A stretch of 64,000 nt of DNA from contig FONK01000009.1 of assembly GCA_900112915.1 (NCBI GenBank), positions 29,822-93,821 of the forward strand, read 5' to 3'. Positions 48,960 to 57,995 of this stretch are shown in pieces (positions within the stretch are counted from its first letter, which is position 1; each line of letters begins with the position of its first letter). The notes beneath the pieces were generated by a model, which was not told the DNA's origin, made no database searches, and saw only the letters and a program-made list of their open reading frames with translations. This DNA is from Peptostreptococcaceae bacterium pGA-8. GTDB lineage: Bacteria > Bacillota > Clostridia > Peptostreptococcales > Anaerovoracaceae. The position numbers were made by a program, and so were the translations under genes.

Positions 48960-49760
48960 CTAAACCTCCATTAAGCCGGTGGAATTATCCTTTAAAATCA
49001 CCTGCATATCCAAGTGGCTTCCCACAAAAAAGTCTTCTCCGAAAAGCTTATTCTCTACAGTCATTTTCGCCTGTATCGGACTGTTATTTTCCGATGATAA
49101 ATGGGCTAGCATGACCTTCGGCTTTTTCCTTCCATCTATCTCCTTTAGAAGTCGACAAATACAATCTCCTGCAGCCTCATTGGAGAGATGTCCGTAGTCT
49201 CCCAATATTCTGCGTTTTAAACTATATGAATAAGGTCCGCATTTAAGTATGTTTACTTCATGATTGGCTTCAAGAATCAGCATGTCAGCACTTTTTATAT
49301 GAGAAAAAATTTCATCGGTTATTATCCCGGTGTCTGTGACAATTGTAATCTGTTTGCCCCCATGAATCAATGTATAGCCTGTAGGTTCAGCAGCATCGTG
49401 CGATAAATTAAAGGGATGTATATCAACATCACCTATTGTAAGCCCCGGTCCCTGCTCCTGAATTTCGGAATAAACCTCCGGAGTCTTTTGCCCAAGCATA
49501 TCCCTGGTACCGTGAGAGGCAAAAATCTCAGCGTTGAAGGCTTTTTTCCTCATAGTTCTCAGGCTCTGAATATGGTCTGAATGCTCGTGGGTTATCAATA
49601 TGCCGTTGACCATGTCCGCAGTTACGCCACATGATGAAAGTCCGTCTATGATTTTTTTGCCCGATATACCCGTGTCAACTATTATATTTGTAGTATCCGT
49701 TTTTATAAAATAGCTGTTCCCCCAGCTGCCGCTGGAAAAGGAACAAAATCCAAAGCTCAT
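48960..49760 (-). CDS. MBL-fold metallohydrolase (WalJ/YycJ-like)
   Basis: A 266-residue metallo-beta-lactamase-fold protein. It has the metal motif THEHSDHI, then FASHGTRDML, ITDTGIITDEI and MLAHLSSENN. WalJ/YycJ proteins of Firmicutes are linked to cell-wall or chromosome-segregation functions and often lie next to rlmH, as here. The biochemical activity is not firmly known. It ends on the base before the rlmH start. Confidence 0.9.
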   Translation of the reverse strand: MSFGFCSFSSGSWGNSYFIKTDTTNIIVDTGISGKKIIDGLSSCGVTADMVNGILITHEHSDHIQSLRTMRKKAFNAEIFASHGTRDMLGQKTPEVYSEIQEQGPGLTIGDVDIHPFNLSHDAAEPTGYTLIHGGKQITIVTDTGIITDEIFSHIKSADMLILEANHEVNILKCGPYSYSLKRRILGDYGHLSNEAAGDCICRLLKEIDGRKKPKVMLAHLSSENNSPIQAKMTVENKLFGEDFFVGSHLDMQVILKDNSTGLMEV

Positions 49761-49885
49761 TGGTCGTTTCTCCCGTGTAATTTTTCTTAATTTAGCTAGG
49801 CATTAATTATATCACATTTCTAAAATTTTAGTTGTACATTAATGACAAATTGATATAATATTATTGTTGGAAAAGGAAGGAAAAT

Positions 49886-50440
49886 ATGGAAGTCATAAAT
49901 ATATACACCGATGGTGCCTGCTCGGGTAACCAATCAAAGGAAAACTTCGGTGGCTGGGGTACGGTGCTGGAATTTATGGGGCGACAAAAGGAGCTCTATG
50001 GAGGTACAGCAAATACAACCAATAACAGAATGGAATTAACGGCTGTAATTGAAGGCTTTAGTGCTTTGAAAAAGTCCGGTCTTACGGTGAGAGTTTTTAC
50101 CGACAGCAGCTATGTAGCCAATTGCTTTAGAGAAAGCTGGCATATAAACTGGCAAAAAAACGGCTGGCTTACCTCTAACAAAAAACCCGTGGAAAACAAG
50201 GAGCTTTGGCAGGAGCTGCTAAAGCTGATGGACGGTCATCATGTTAGCTTCTATAGGGTTAAGGGGCATATAAATTTGGAAAGTAAGTCTGTAAATGTTA
50301 AAAAACATTACGAAAAGTTTTTAGCTATAAACGGCAATGATTTTTCAATGGATGAATTCAAATACATTATTAAAATGAATAATATTGTTGACGGCCTTGC
50401 CGTTAAAGGGGCTGAAGAGGCAAAAAGTAAGGAGATTTAA
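49886..50440 (+). CDS. rnhA: Ribonuclease H1
   Basis: A 184-residue RNase HI that cuts RNA in RNA-DNA hybrids. Catalytic residues are visible: Asp9 in IYTDGACSGN, Glu in NNRMEL, Asp in VFTDSSYV and the last Asp in VDGLAVKG. Between VKGHINLES and that final Asp there is an extra segment of about 30 residues, making it longer than the usual 150-160. It starts its own transcription unit, divergent from walJ-rlmH. The next gene begins one base after its stop. Confidence 0.92.
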   Translation: MEVINIYTDGACSGNQSKENFGGWGTVLEFMGRQKELYGGTANTTNNRMELTAVIEGFSALKKSGLTVRVFTDSSYVANCFRESWHINWQKNGWLTSNKKPVENKELWQELLKLMDGHHVSFYRVKGHINLESKSVNVKKHYEKFLAINGNDFSMDEFKYIIKMNNIVDGLAVKGAEEAKSKEI

Positions 50441-50441
50441 G

Positions 50442-51635
50442 ATGAATGAAAGAAGAATAGGTACCATTTCTCGTGGTCTTAGAGCACCAATTGTAAAGGA
50501 AGGCGACGATCTTAGGAAAATAGTTGTAGATACAGTTCTTGACGCTGCCAATGCGGGAGAATTTGAAATCCATGACAGAGATGTTCTTGCTGTAACAGAG
50601 TCTATTTTAGCTCGTTCTCAGGCCAACTATGTATCCATAGACAATATCGCTGAAGATGTAAAATCCAAACTGGGCGGAGAAACCATCGGTGTAATTTTTC
50701 CAATCCTAAGCAGAAATAGATTTGCTATTTGTTTAAGAGGTCTTGCAAGGGGTGCGAAAAAAATCGTGCTTATGCTAAGCTATCCTGCTGACGAAGTTGG
50801 TAATCATCTGGTTGATATTGACCTTTTAGATGCAAAAGGCGTAAATCCTTACTCAGATGTATTGACGGAGGCCAGGTTCGAGGTTCTTTTCGGGAAGTCA
50901 AGACACACCTTCACGGGAATGGATTATGTTGCCTACTACAAGGGATTAATCGAAGAAGAGGGCTGTCAGGCTGAAATAATCTTCTCCAACAATCCAAGAA
51001 CAATTATTGACTATACTGAGAATGTCCTAACCTGCGACATTCACACCAGAGCAAGAACCAAAAGGCTTCTAAAGTCAGCCGGTGCTAAGGTTGTCCTGGG
51101 GCTTGATGATATTATGACCGACTCCATTAACGGCAGCGGCTTTAATCCAAGCTACGGTCTTCTCGGCTCAAATAAATCAACGGAAGATAAGGTAAAACTT
51201 TTCCCTACTAATTGCCAGCCCTTCGTTGACGGTATACAGGCGGACATCAAAAAAGCCACAGGAAAAAACATTGAGGTAATGATATATGGTGACGGTGCTT
51301 TCAAAGACCCTGTCGGTAAAATTTGGGAACTTGCAGATCCGGTTGTATCTCCGGGATATACTTCAGGTCTTGAAGGAACTCCAAATGAGGTTAAGCTAAA
51401 ATACTTGGCTGATAACGATTTTAAAGATTTGTCCGGCGATGAGCTTAAGGCTGCAATCAGTAAATATATATCCGAAAAAAAGGAAGATCTTGGCAACTCC
51501 ATGGTAGCGCAAGGAACAACACCAAGAAGATTAACCGACTTAATCGGTTCACTCTGCGACCTGACAAGCGGCAGCGGTGACAAAGGCACGCCTTTTGTTT
51601 ATATCCAAGGATATTTTGACAATTATACAGTGTAA
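50442..51635 (+). CDS. Coenzyme F420-0:L-glutamate ligase-like (CofE family) protein
   Basis: A 398-residue member of the CofE-like family. It opens with an approximately 90-residue stretch (DRDVLAVTESILARSQANYV) and has LGLDDIMTDSINGSG and YGDGAFKDPVGKIWELADPVVSPGYTSG. CofE adds glutamates to F420, but fermentative Clostridia generally lack F420 and no other F420 gene is here, so the true role is unknown; amide ligation to another acceptor is possible. I chose ATG 50442 after AAGGAG; an in-frame ATG at 50385 lies inside rnhA. Confidence 0.82.
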   Translation: MNERRIGTISRGLRAPIVKEGDDLRKIVVDTVLDAANAGEFEIHDRDVLAVTESILARSQANYVSIDNIAEDVKSKLGGETIGVIFPILSRNRFAICLRGLARGAKKIVLMLSYPADEVGNHLVDIDLLDAKGVNPYSDVLTEARFEVLFGKSRHTFTGMDYVAYYKGLIEEEGCQAEIIFSNNPRTIIDYTENVLTCDIHTRARTKRLLKSAGAKVVLGLDDIMTDSINGSGFNPSYGLLGSNKSTEDKVKLFPTNCQPFVDGIQADIKKATGKNIEVMIYGDGAFKDPVGKIWELADPVVSPGYTSGLEGTPNEVKLKYLADNDFKDLSGDELKAAISKYISEKKEDLGNSMVAQGTTPRRLTDLIGSLCDLTSGSGDKGTPFVYIQGYFDNYTV

Positions 51636-51695
51636 AATTGAGGCCTATAGGGCAAAATTAAACCATTGTTAATAAGCTGATATTGATTATCGGAT

Positions 51696-51739
51696 AAAAA
51701 AGAGAAGTATCTATATTCCCATAGATTACTTCTCTTTTT
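51696..51739. terminator. Bidirectional terminator between the CofE-like gene and the ECF operon
   Basis: AAAAAGAGAAGTA pairs with TACTTCTCTTTTT and is extended by TCTAT/ATAGA around ATTCCC. T-runs occur on both strands. Confidence 0.85.
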
Positions 51740-51765
51740 ATAGTCTTAAGGAAATTATATTTAGC

Positions 51766-54291
51766 CTATACATCAATGCCGTACTTGAATTTTATTCTCT
51801 CAATTTTGTCAATGAGAGGCTTTGCAAGAATCCAAAGGAAAATCACGGTAGCTACGGCTAAAATCGTGTTATACCAAACAGCGGCTCCGTAAATCGTTGC
51901 AATTGATGTCCAAGATGCATCTTGATAGAATCCGAATATGGTCCACAAATCCACAATGAGTCCATATATGTAGCCTGACAGCAGTCCAAATGCGCATATG
52001 GCTATTTTGTTCTCTGCTCGCCTTCCATGACAGAATATAAGTCCCCCAATGAAGCCAACCGTGCCCAATGCCAGCATTTGCCACGGTGTCCACGGCCCTT
52101 GCCCTGCAAAAAAGTTCGATACAAAGGCAATCATTGCACCGACTATAAATCCTGCATTTGATCCCAGTGTTGCTCCTGCAATTATGGCTATTGCCAGCAC
52201 AGGTTTAAATTGAGGAATCATAAAAAACGCCTGCCTGCCGGCTACTCCGATTGCTATAAGCACAGCCATTACAACCAGCTTTCGTATTTGTGAGTTTTTT
52301 CGCTCAAAAGAGGCGAAAAACGGAACCATAATGTAAATACATATTAACAGGCTGACTAAAAAATAGGTATTATGTCCGCCGAATTTTATCCCCATGGCCA
52401 GGGTCACACCCATAAGCAGCCCGATAAACATGCTCATTGCAATTCTGAATACCTTATTCTCTCTTAATTTCCTGAGGGGCTTTTCTTTCTCACGAAATTC
52501 ATAAATTTTAGGTCCTTCAGTGTAATACCGACTTTCTCCACCATTGTCAGGGTCATCATCATCTTCAGAGGAGCCTTCTTCCTCCTTTGTAAAATTCTCA
52601 TACACCAGCTCCGATACATCCTTTGATGTAACGGCATTTTTAAAGATCTTTCTGGACATTCTGTTGGCAGCTGTCGTGTAAAAGCTATTTCCGGAAAAGA
52701 ATTCTCTAGGTGTATTTATGGAGGTTATGCCGCCATCAAAGAACATTGCACATCTGTCGGCATATTTGCTGCAGAATTCAATATCATGGGATACCATAAT
52801 AACGGTCACTCCCTCTTCAACCTTCAGCCTTTTCAAGATTTCTGCCAGCTTAATTTTAAAATGATTATCAAGTCCCTTAGTCGGCTCATCTAAAAGCAGC
52901 AGTTTAGGGTTGAGAAGCAGGATTTTTGCCAAGGCCGCTCTTTGCTGCTCTCCTCCGGAAACATCATATGGATGATGTTCCAAAAGATGTTCAATTTCTA
53001 CAAGTTCGGCTACACGCTGAATTTCACGAGCCTTAGTCTCCTTGGATATGTCTTTTTTGTCCAGCATTTCCATCAAGTCCAGCCTGATAGTCTTTTCGAC
53101 AAATATGGCTTGAGGATTCTGTGGCAACACACCGAGCATTCCTGAGAACAGCTCATCTTTTCCATACTTATCAAGGGCCTTACCATTTAATGTAATTTTT
53201 CCTCTGTAGGGAATATTAATCCCGCTGATTAAGGTTAATGTAGTAGTTTTACCCGTACCGTTTCCGCCGACAATGGCAAAGGTTTCTCCATCATATACCT
53301 CTAAATTCAGGTCTTTAACTACATCCTTCTCATCTCTGCCATATCTAAACCAGACCTCCTTAAGTCCCACCTTAACCTTAGCCTTGTCAGGGGAAAGCTC
53401 TGTGGCCTTATCCGTAGCTTTATATTCATTTAAATAAATCCTTCGCCTTGCAAAAATCCCTTCCAGCCATCGTCTGCCGCCACGAACATCCAAAGGAGTT
53501 TCTCCTTCAGCTTGGGGCATTAGCTTTTTTGTCTCCCAATAGGCTTGGAATGGTGCAGGCATGGCTAAATACATCGGATTTCCCAGTTCTGCAAGCTTTT
53601 CGGCAACTACAGCAGGGCTGTCCTCTAAAATCACTTCTCCATGTTCCATTACAACCACCTTGTCAGCAATAGGGAAGACCTCTTCAAGGCGGTGCTCAGT
53701 AATTATAACCGTTGTACCGATTTCACGATTTACCTTTTTAACTGTATCCAAAAAATCAGATGCTGCAATGGGATCCAGCTGAGATGTGGGTTCATCAAGA
53801 ATCAAAACATCCGGCTGCATTACCATAACTGATGCTAAATTTAGCAATTGCTTTTGCCCTCCGGAAAGAGTTGAAACATTTCTGTCGAACCAAGTCTGAA
53901 TGCCGAAGAAGCTTGCCATCTCCGAAACTCTTACCCTTATGGTTTCATTATCATATCCGAGATTTTCAAGTCCGAAAGCTAATTCATGCCACACCTTATC
54001 AGTTACAATCTGGTTGTCCGGATTTTGCAAAACATATCCTATGGACTCTGCCTGAGTACGCTGAGAAATCTGAGAGAGCTCTCTTCCAAAGAATATAACT
54101 TCACCGCTTTTCTCACCATAGGGCATCAGGGTTGTCTTAAAATTTCGCAATAAGGTGCTCTTACCACACCCCGATTTCCCGCACAGACAAACAAAGCTTC
54201 CACTGTCTACTGAAAAGCTGACATTTTTTAAAGTTTCCTCCTCGGCGCCCGGATATTTGAAATTTAAATTCTTGACTTTAAACGCTTCCAT
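51766..54291 (-). CDS. ECF transporter: two fused ATPases plus S-component
   Basis: An 841-residue fusion. The first ATPase (about 1-245) has GKSGCGKST and LSGGQKQLL. The second (about 300-530) has GGNGTGKTT and VSGGEQQRAAL. After an acidic linker (about 585-600) comes a substrate-binding membrane domain (about 615-840) with six helices and the segment FFAGQGPWTPWQMLALGTVGFIGG, as in S-components of the cobalamin (CbrT-like) branch. Fusion of the A and S parts makes it a near-complete dedicated importer with the EcfT gene upstream. The corrinoid specificity is inferred from the S-domain pattern, the DUF4430 neighbour and the B12-dependent metabolism nearby. The start overlaps ecfT by 28 bases. 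Confidence 0.82.
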   Translation of the reverse strand: MEAFKVKNLNFKYPGAEEETLKNVSFSVDSGSFVCLCGKSGCGKSTLLRNFKTTLMPYGEKSGEVIFFGRELSQISQRTQAESIGYVLQNPDNQIVTDKVWHELAFGLENLGYDNETIRVRVSEMASFFGIQTWFDRNVSTLSGGQKQLLNLASVMVMQPDVLILDEPTSQLDPIAASDFLDTVKKVNREIGTTVIITEHRLEEVFPIADKVVVMEHGEVILEDSPAVVAEKLAELGNPMYLAMPAPFQAYWETKKLMPQAEGETPLDVRGGRRWLEGIFARRRIYLNEYKATDKATELSPDKAKVKVGLKEVWFRYGRDEKDVVKDLNLEVYDGETFAIVGGNGTGKTTTLTLISGINIPYRGKITLNGKALDKYGKDELFSGMLGVLPQNPQAIFVEKTIRLDLMEMLDKKDISKETKAREIQRVAELVEIEHLLEHHPYDVSGGEQQRAALAKILLLNPKLLLLDEPTKGLDNHFKIKLAEILKRLKVEEGVTVIMVSHDIEFCSKYADRCAMFFDGGITSINTPREFFSGNSFYTTAANRMSRKIFKNAVTSKDVSELVYENFTKEEEGSSEDDDDPDNGGESRYYTEGPKIYEFREKEKPLRKLRENKVFRIAMSMFIGLLMGVTLAMGIKFGGHNTYFLVSLLICIYIMVPFFASFERKNSQIRKLVVMAVLIAIGVAGRQAFFMIPQFKPVLAIAIIAGATLGSNAGFIVGAMIAFVSNFFAGQGPWTPWQMLALGTVGFIGGLIFCHGRRAENKIAICAFGLLSGYIYGLIVDLWTIFGFYQDASWTSIATIYGAAVWYNTILAVATVIFLWILAKPLIDKIERIKFKYGIDV

Positions 54292-55157
54292 TTTAAATCC
54301 TCTTGAAAATCAACTGCCAGCGGTATGCTGCTAAATAAAAAATATGCTATAAAGGTGACTATACTTCTTAAAGTAAATGGCGGAAATATGAATTTAGGGT
54401 AGTATTCTAAATTCGCATCGCCGGTGACTATACCATAGGTGATTATTATCGCCATGGTAACCATAAATAATGTCAACCGACTGTCCCTACTATCGAATCT
54501 ATACTTGAAAAAGCTGGTTCTACCCCTGAGTCCAAATCCTCTTGATTTCATGGAATCACCCAAATCTACGGCATTCTCAAGTCCCCAGGTTGTCATAACC
54601 GAAATTATCTTCATTCCATGGCGAGCCCTGTCCATCCGGCTGCCATTCGATACATCTCTGCCTATACATTTTTGGGCATTGGATATTACACCGATTTGCT
54701 TATTAAATCTTGGAATAAATCTTAAAACCATAGAAAACAACAGGTTAAGACCTGGGATTATTCTACCGAAAACATGCATTAGCTTATCACTGGTCATAAC
54801 ATCGTTGAAGGTATAGAACCACAGAATTACAGTTCCAACCATAAAGGCTGCCGCAACACCAAAGAGCATTGCCTCAAGAGTCATCGGATTTCCTCTTAAA
54901 TAAAATAATATTGTCTGACCCCTGTGGTTAAACAAGGGATTAAGCAGCGACCCGATAAGCATCATAGGGAAAATGAAACAAAATAAGGTTCTCAGTATCC
55001 TCCGCCTTCTCAAATATCCCCCATAGGCTGCCGCACAGATAAATCCTGTAAGCAAAACTATAGGGTGCTTAAGAATCATGGAAAATCCCAGAACCCCAAT
55101 ATAAAATATAAAATTGACATAAGGATTATATCCCGAAAACGCATCTCTCCTCATCAC
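54264..55157 (-). CDS. ECF transporter transmembrane component EcfT
   Basis: A 297-residue EcfT-type protein with hydrophobic helices in the N-terminal half and a cytoplasmic coupling part. The motif AMKSRGFGLRGRTSFF-like SMKSRGFGLRGR (about residue 200) is the A-R-G signature region that contacts the ATPases. It connects the fused ATPases to the S-domain. It lies 15 bases after the DUF4430 lipoprotein gene. Confidence 0.85.
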   Translation of the reverse strand: MMRRDAFSGYNPYVNFIFYIGVLGFSMILKHPIVLLTGFICAAAYGGYLRRRRILRTLFCFIFPMMLIGSLLNPLFNHRGQTILFYLRGNPMTLEAMLFGVAAAFMVGTVILWFYTFNDVMTSDKLMHVFGRIIPGLNLLFSMVLRFIPRFNKQIGVISNAQKCIGRDVSNGSRMDRARHGMKIISVMTTWGLENAVDLGDSMKSRGFGLRGRTSFFKYRFDSRDSRLTLFMVTMAIIITYGIVTGDANLEYYPKFIFPPFTLRSIVTFIAYFLFSSIPLAVDFQEDLKWKRLKSRI

Positions 55158-55172
55158 ACACTTCCAAACAAA

Positions 55173-55688
55173 TTATTCTTCAAGCTTTGCAGCAATATCC
55201 TTTCCATTGTTGCAGGTATAAATCCATAAAATTTCTTCTCCTCCCTTTAGCTTAAGCTTATCGCTGCCATAGTTTGGATACTTTCCATCTACCTTGTACA
55301 TCCAGCCACTTTTTTTGCCACAATCTTTTTCAAACAGGTTTCCTATCGCTTCAACATAAGCCGCCCCATAGGATGTATCCCCTTGATAGGATGTGTGTAT
55401 TTCCCTTTCTCTAGTAGTGCGAAGAAGCATCTCTAAAGCCGTATCACCCTTCTTTAAAGTGATTTCGGTTCTGGGGAGAATAATTCCGTCGTCAGGTACA
55501 ACCTCTGCAACGGAAGCCTTAAGCTTGCCGGCAGACTTCATCTCCGCAGCTGTTTTGCACTCAATTGTTATATAAGCCTTCTTTCCTTCCGCGTTAGGTT
55601 CGTTTCCGCCACAAGCTGACAAAAGCCCCAAAGCCATTACAATACAAGCTATCAGGGTTATCACTTTTCTTAATTTTTTTGAATACAT
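55173..55688 (-). CDS. DUF4430 (transcobalamin-like) lipoprotein
   Basis: A 171-residue secreted lipoprotein. The signal peptide ends in LGLLSAC (Cys26). One DUF4430 domain follows, with KKGDTALEMLL, YGAAYVEAIGN and the characteristic SGWMYKVDGKYPNYG and EEILWIYT. DUF4430 resembles the C-terminal beta domain of animal transcobalamin and intrinsic factor, so it may capture corrinoid for the adjacent ECF transporter. No alpha-barrel partner domain is present, and direct binding is unproven. Confidence 0.82.
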   Translation of the reverse strand: MYSKKLRKVITLIACIVMALGLLSACGGNEPNAEGKKAYITIECKTAAEMKSAGKLKASVAEVVPDDGIILPRTEITLKKGDTALEMLLRTTREREIHTSYQGDTSYGAAYVEAIGNLFEKDCGKKSGWMYKVDGKYPNYGSDKLKLKGGEEILWIYTCNNGKDIAAKLEE

Positions 55689-55693
55689 AAATA

Positions 55694-56242
55694 TTACTTA
55701 TCCTCTATCAACAACACTTTCTTTTTCTTCCTATCCGCCCAGGCATCTGCAATTGCATCAACCCAATTTGCCACCAGTTCAATATAAAACGGCAACAAAA
55801 GTATAAATTTCAACCAAGCCGGCATAATGTATATCACACCGTATAAAATCGGCTGCATGAAAACCATAGCTACAACTACTGCAAATGCTGCCTTTATACT
55901 GTGCCACGCACAGGTATATCCTCTCAAATTGAGAAATCTTCCTCTATAGTCCCAAAGTCTAACCTTAAAAATCACATCAAGAATAAACCCGGTCACCCAC
56001 TCTACAAGTCCGACTACAAATAATGCCCCTATGACCATATGCGGCAGCTCATCTACAAGAGTGGACAACAAAACAATGGCAAGAAGCATAGTAACTCCAT
56101 AGATGGGGCACATGGGTCCGTGAAGAAAGCCTCTTCGTTCATAATGGCCTTTTTTGACGCCGTAGTAAACAATCTCTCCGAACCAGCCTATCATCGCATA
56201 AAATTCAAAATATAATAAAAGTCTGATTATAACTTCATTCAT
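55694..56242 (-). CDS. Putative ABC transporter permease (PF06541 family) membrane protein
   Basis: A 182-residue membrane protein with about five helices, starting FEFYAMIGWFGEIVYYGVKKGHYERRGFL and containing FLNLRGYTCAW. The family is annotated as a type IV ABC-transporter membrane protein, but no function is established. It lies five bases before the DUF4430 start in the ECF run, so it may assist corrinoid uptake or be a passenger. Confidence 0.72.
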   Translation of the reverse strand: MNEVIIRLLLYFEFYAMIGWFGEIVYYGVKKGHYERRGFLHGPMCPIYGVTMLLAIVLLSTLVDELPHMVIGALFVVGLVEWVTGFILDVIFKVRLWDYRGRFLNLRGYTCAWHSIKAAFAVVVAMVFMQPILYGVIYIMPAWLKFILLLPFYIELVANWVDAIADAWADRKKKKVLLIEDK

Positions 56243-56257
56243 AAAAGCCTCCCGGGT

Positions 56258-56971
56258 CTACTGACCATGAGTATAGGTTCCGTCACCGGAAATCGGCGTA
56301 ATTTCACCACCGAATTTAGCCTTTCGCTTGACAAAAACGTCAAGAAAGGCCTTATTTCTGGCAAGAACTTCTCGAATTTCCCTATAGCTCTGTCCTCTGT
56401 AATTTTTCTGGTCAGCGCCAAAGCCTACAGCTTCTATACCCATCTTGTCAGCCAGATAAAGCGCCCTGTAAAGATGATAGCTCTGCGTTACAACAACAGC
56501 ACTCTTCACCTGATAAACCCCCTTTGCTCTATAAAAGCTGTCATAGGTTGAAAATCCCGCATGATCACAAAAAATATCCTCTCCGGGAATCCCTTCTCTC
56601 TTTAGATATTCCAGCATAACATGAATTTCATTATGAGTTAAGGTCCCGTTGTCTCCACTTATTAAAAGCTTGGGAACAATGCCTCTTTTGTAAAGTAAAA
56701 CCGCCGCCTTGAGGCGATCCTCAAGCATAGGCGTAGGGGTTTCTCTATCTATGATTCCCGCACCTAAAACTATGGCACACTGAGGCTTAACTGCCATTAA
56801 TTCCTCAATTTCTGCATTTAAAATATCGTCTTTATCAGGTGTCAAAGCACTTACAATCTTATCCTTTTGGTTTGTAACCATTTGTGTACTGATATACATA
56901 CCGGTGAAACCGAATAAAACAATAAGAAGAATTACAAGTGCTAAAAGCCTCTTGAAAAGTTTCTTTACCAA
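56258..56971 (-). CDS. YdcF/SanA-family (DUF218) membrane protein
   Basis: A 237-residue DUF218 protein. One N-terminal helix (about 7-28) is followed by an extracytoplasmic domain with CAIVLGAGI, LLISGDNGTL and VVTQSYHLYRALYLADKMGI. ElyC and SanA relatives affect envelope permeability. Translation starts at TTG 56971 after a G-rich SD. It is the first gene of the ECF run. The link to transport may be only positional. Confidence 0.85.
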   Translation of the reverse strand: MVKKLFKRLLALVILLIVLFGFTGMYISTQMVTNQKDKIVSALTPDKDDILNAEIEELMAVKPQCAIVLGAGIIDRETPTPMLEDRLKAAVLLYKRGIVPKLLISGDNGTLTHNEIHVMLEYLKREGIPGEDIFCDHAGFSTYDSFYRAKGVYQVKSAVVVTQSYHLYRALYLADKMGIEAVGFGADQKNYRGQSYREIREVLARNKAFLDVFVKRKAKFGGEITPISGDGTYTHGQ

Positions 56972-57054
56972 AATTCCCCCTTATATCTCAAAGCTCATGC
57001 AATCCATAAGCATTGGCATTTCTTGTGTTTATATGTTTTCCAGCTTCTGTTGTT

Positions 57055-57083
57055 TTGCAAAACTAACAAAAGTATGTTACAAT
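57055..57083 (+). promoter_or_regulatory. Promoter of aroF-aroB
   Basis: TTGCAA, 17-bp spacer, TACAAT. Transcription should begin near 57090, about 78 bases before the aroF ATG. Confidence 0.6.
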
Positions 57084-57087
57084 TTAC

Positions 57088-57126
57088 ATGAATTTCAGAT
57101 ATATCTTCAGATATATTTATGGTTAA
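57088..57126 (+). other. Aromatic-rich mini-ORF upstream of aroF
   Basis: ATG 57088 to TAA 57124-57126 encodes 12 residues, two of them Phe and three Tyr, created by a tandem repeat of TTCAGATATAT (57094-57104, 57106-57116). It lies directly ahead of the DAHP synthase gene. There is no Shine-Dalgarno, the promoter would place the transcript start at the ATG, and no terminator follows, so attenuation is not well supported. Confidence 0.25.
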
Positions 57127-57167
57127 ATTATTTACAATAGTATACCACAACCAGAAAGGTTTTCATA

Positions 57168-57995
57168 ATGGAATTATTAGTTTCAAAAAATAATCAAAAA
57201 TCCAATTCCATAATAAAAATTGGCAGTAATTCAAAAGGAAATAAACCTGTTTCTATAGGCGATGGCGGTCTTTCCATCATCGCCGGACCTTGTACAATTG
57301 AAAGCTATGATCAGCTGATGACGGCTGCCCATGGTGTTGCAAAGGCGGGAGCAAACCTGCTCAGAGCCGGCGCCTATAAGCCCAGAACCTCACCATATTC
57401 CTTCCAAGGTTTAGAGCATGAGGGTCTTGAACTTTTGTCAAAGGCAAAGTCGGAAACAGGCCTTGCAACGGTTTCTGAGATTATAGATCATGAGGATTTA
57501 CCATATTTTGAAGATGTGGATTTGCTTCAGGTAGGAGCAAAAAATATGCAAAACTACAGCCTTCTCAAGGCCCTCGGTAGACAAAGCAAGCCCGTTTTGC
57601 TAAAACGTGGTTGGTCTAACACCTTGGAGGAGCTGCTTCTCAGTGCAGAATACATAGTTTCTGAGGGCAACCCTAATGTTATTCTATGTGAAAGAGGCAT
57701 AAGAACCTTTGAGACCGGAACTCGCAACTCTTTTGATATAAACGCAATTCCGATGCTAAAAAAAATGACTCATCTTCCGGTCATTGCAGATCCCAGCCAC
57801 GGTACGGGTATGTCAGACCTTGTAAAACCGGTTTCAATGGCGGCCGTTGCAGCCGGAGCGGATGGTCTGATGATAGAGGTTCACAATGACCCTAAGGCTG
57901 CCCTTTGTGACGGGTTCCAATCAATTACAGTTTCGCAATTTACTGCCTTAATAACAGGAGCAAGACAATATGAAAAAATTCGTAGTTTCTACTAA
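57168..57995 (+). CDS. aroF: 3-deoxy-7-phosphoheptulonate (DAHP) synthase
   Basis: A 275-residue type I-beta DAHP synthase without an added chorismate-mutase or ACT domain. It condenses phosphoenolpyruvate and erythrose 4-phosphate. [56 protein letters not shown] and ADPSHGTG are present and cover the metal- and substrate-binding sites. It overlaps aroB by 26 bases. The lack of a regulatory domain means feedback control, if any, must be elsewhere. Confidence 0.95.
   Translation: MELLVSKNNQKSNSIIKIGSNSKGNKPVSIGDGGLSIIAGPCTIESYDQLMTAAHGVAKAGANLLRAGAYKPRTSPYSFQGLEHEGLELLSKAKSETGLATVSEIIDHEDLPYFEDVDLLQVGAKNMQNYSLLKALGRQSKPVLLKRGWSNTLEELLLSAEYIVSEGNPNVILCERGIRTFETGTRNSFDINAIPMLKKMTHLPVIADPSHGTGMSDLVKPVSMAAVAAGADGLMIEVHNDPKAALCDGFQSITVSQFTALITGARQYEKIRSFY

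Noticed and set aside
56972..57167. Cobalamin riboswitch before the ECF operon
   Set aside because: The space shared with the divergent aroF promoter is too short and lacks a B12-box.
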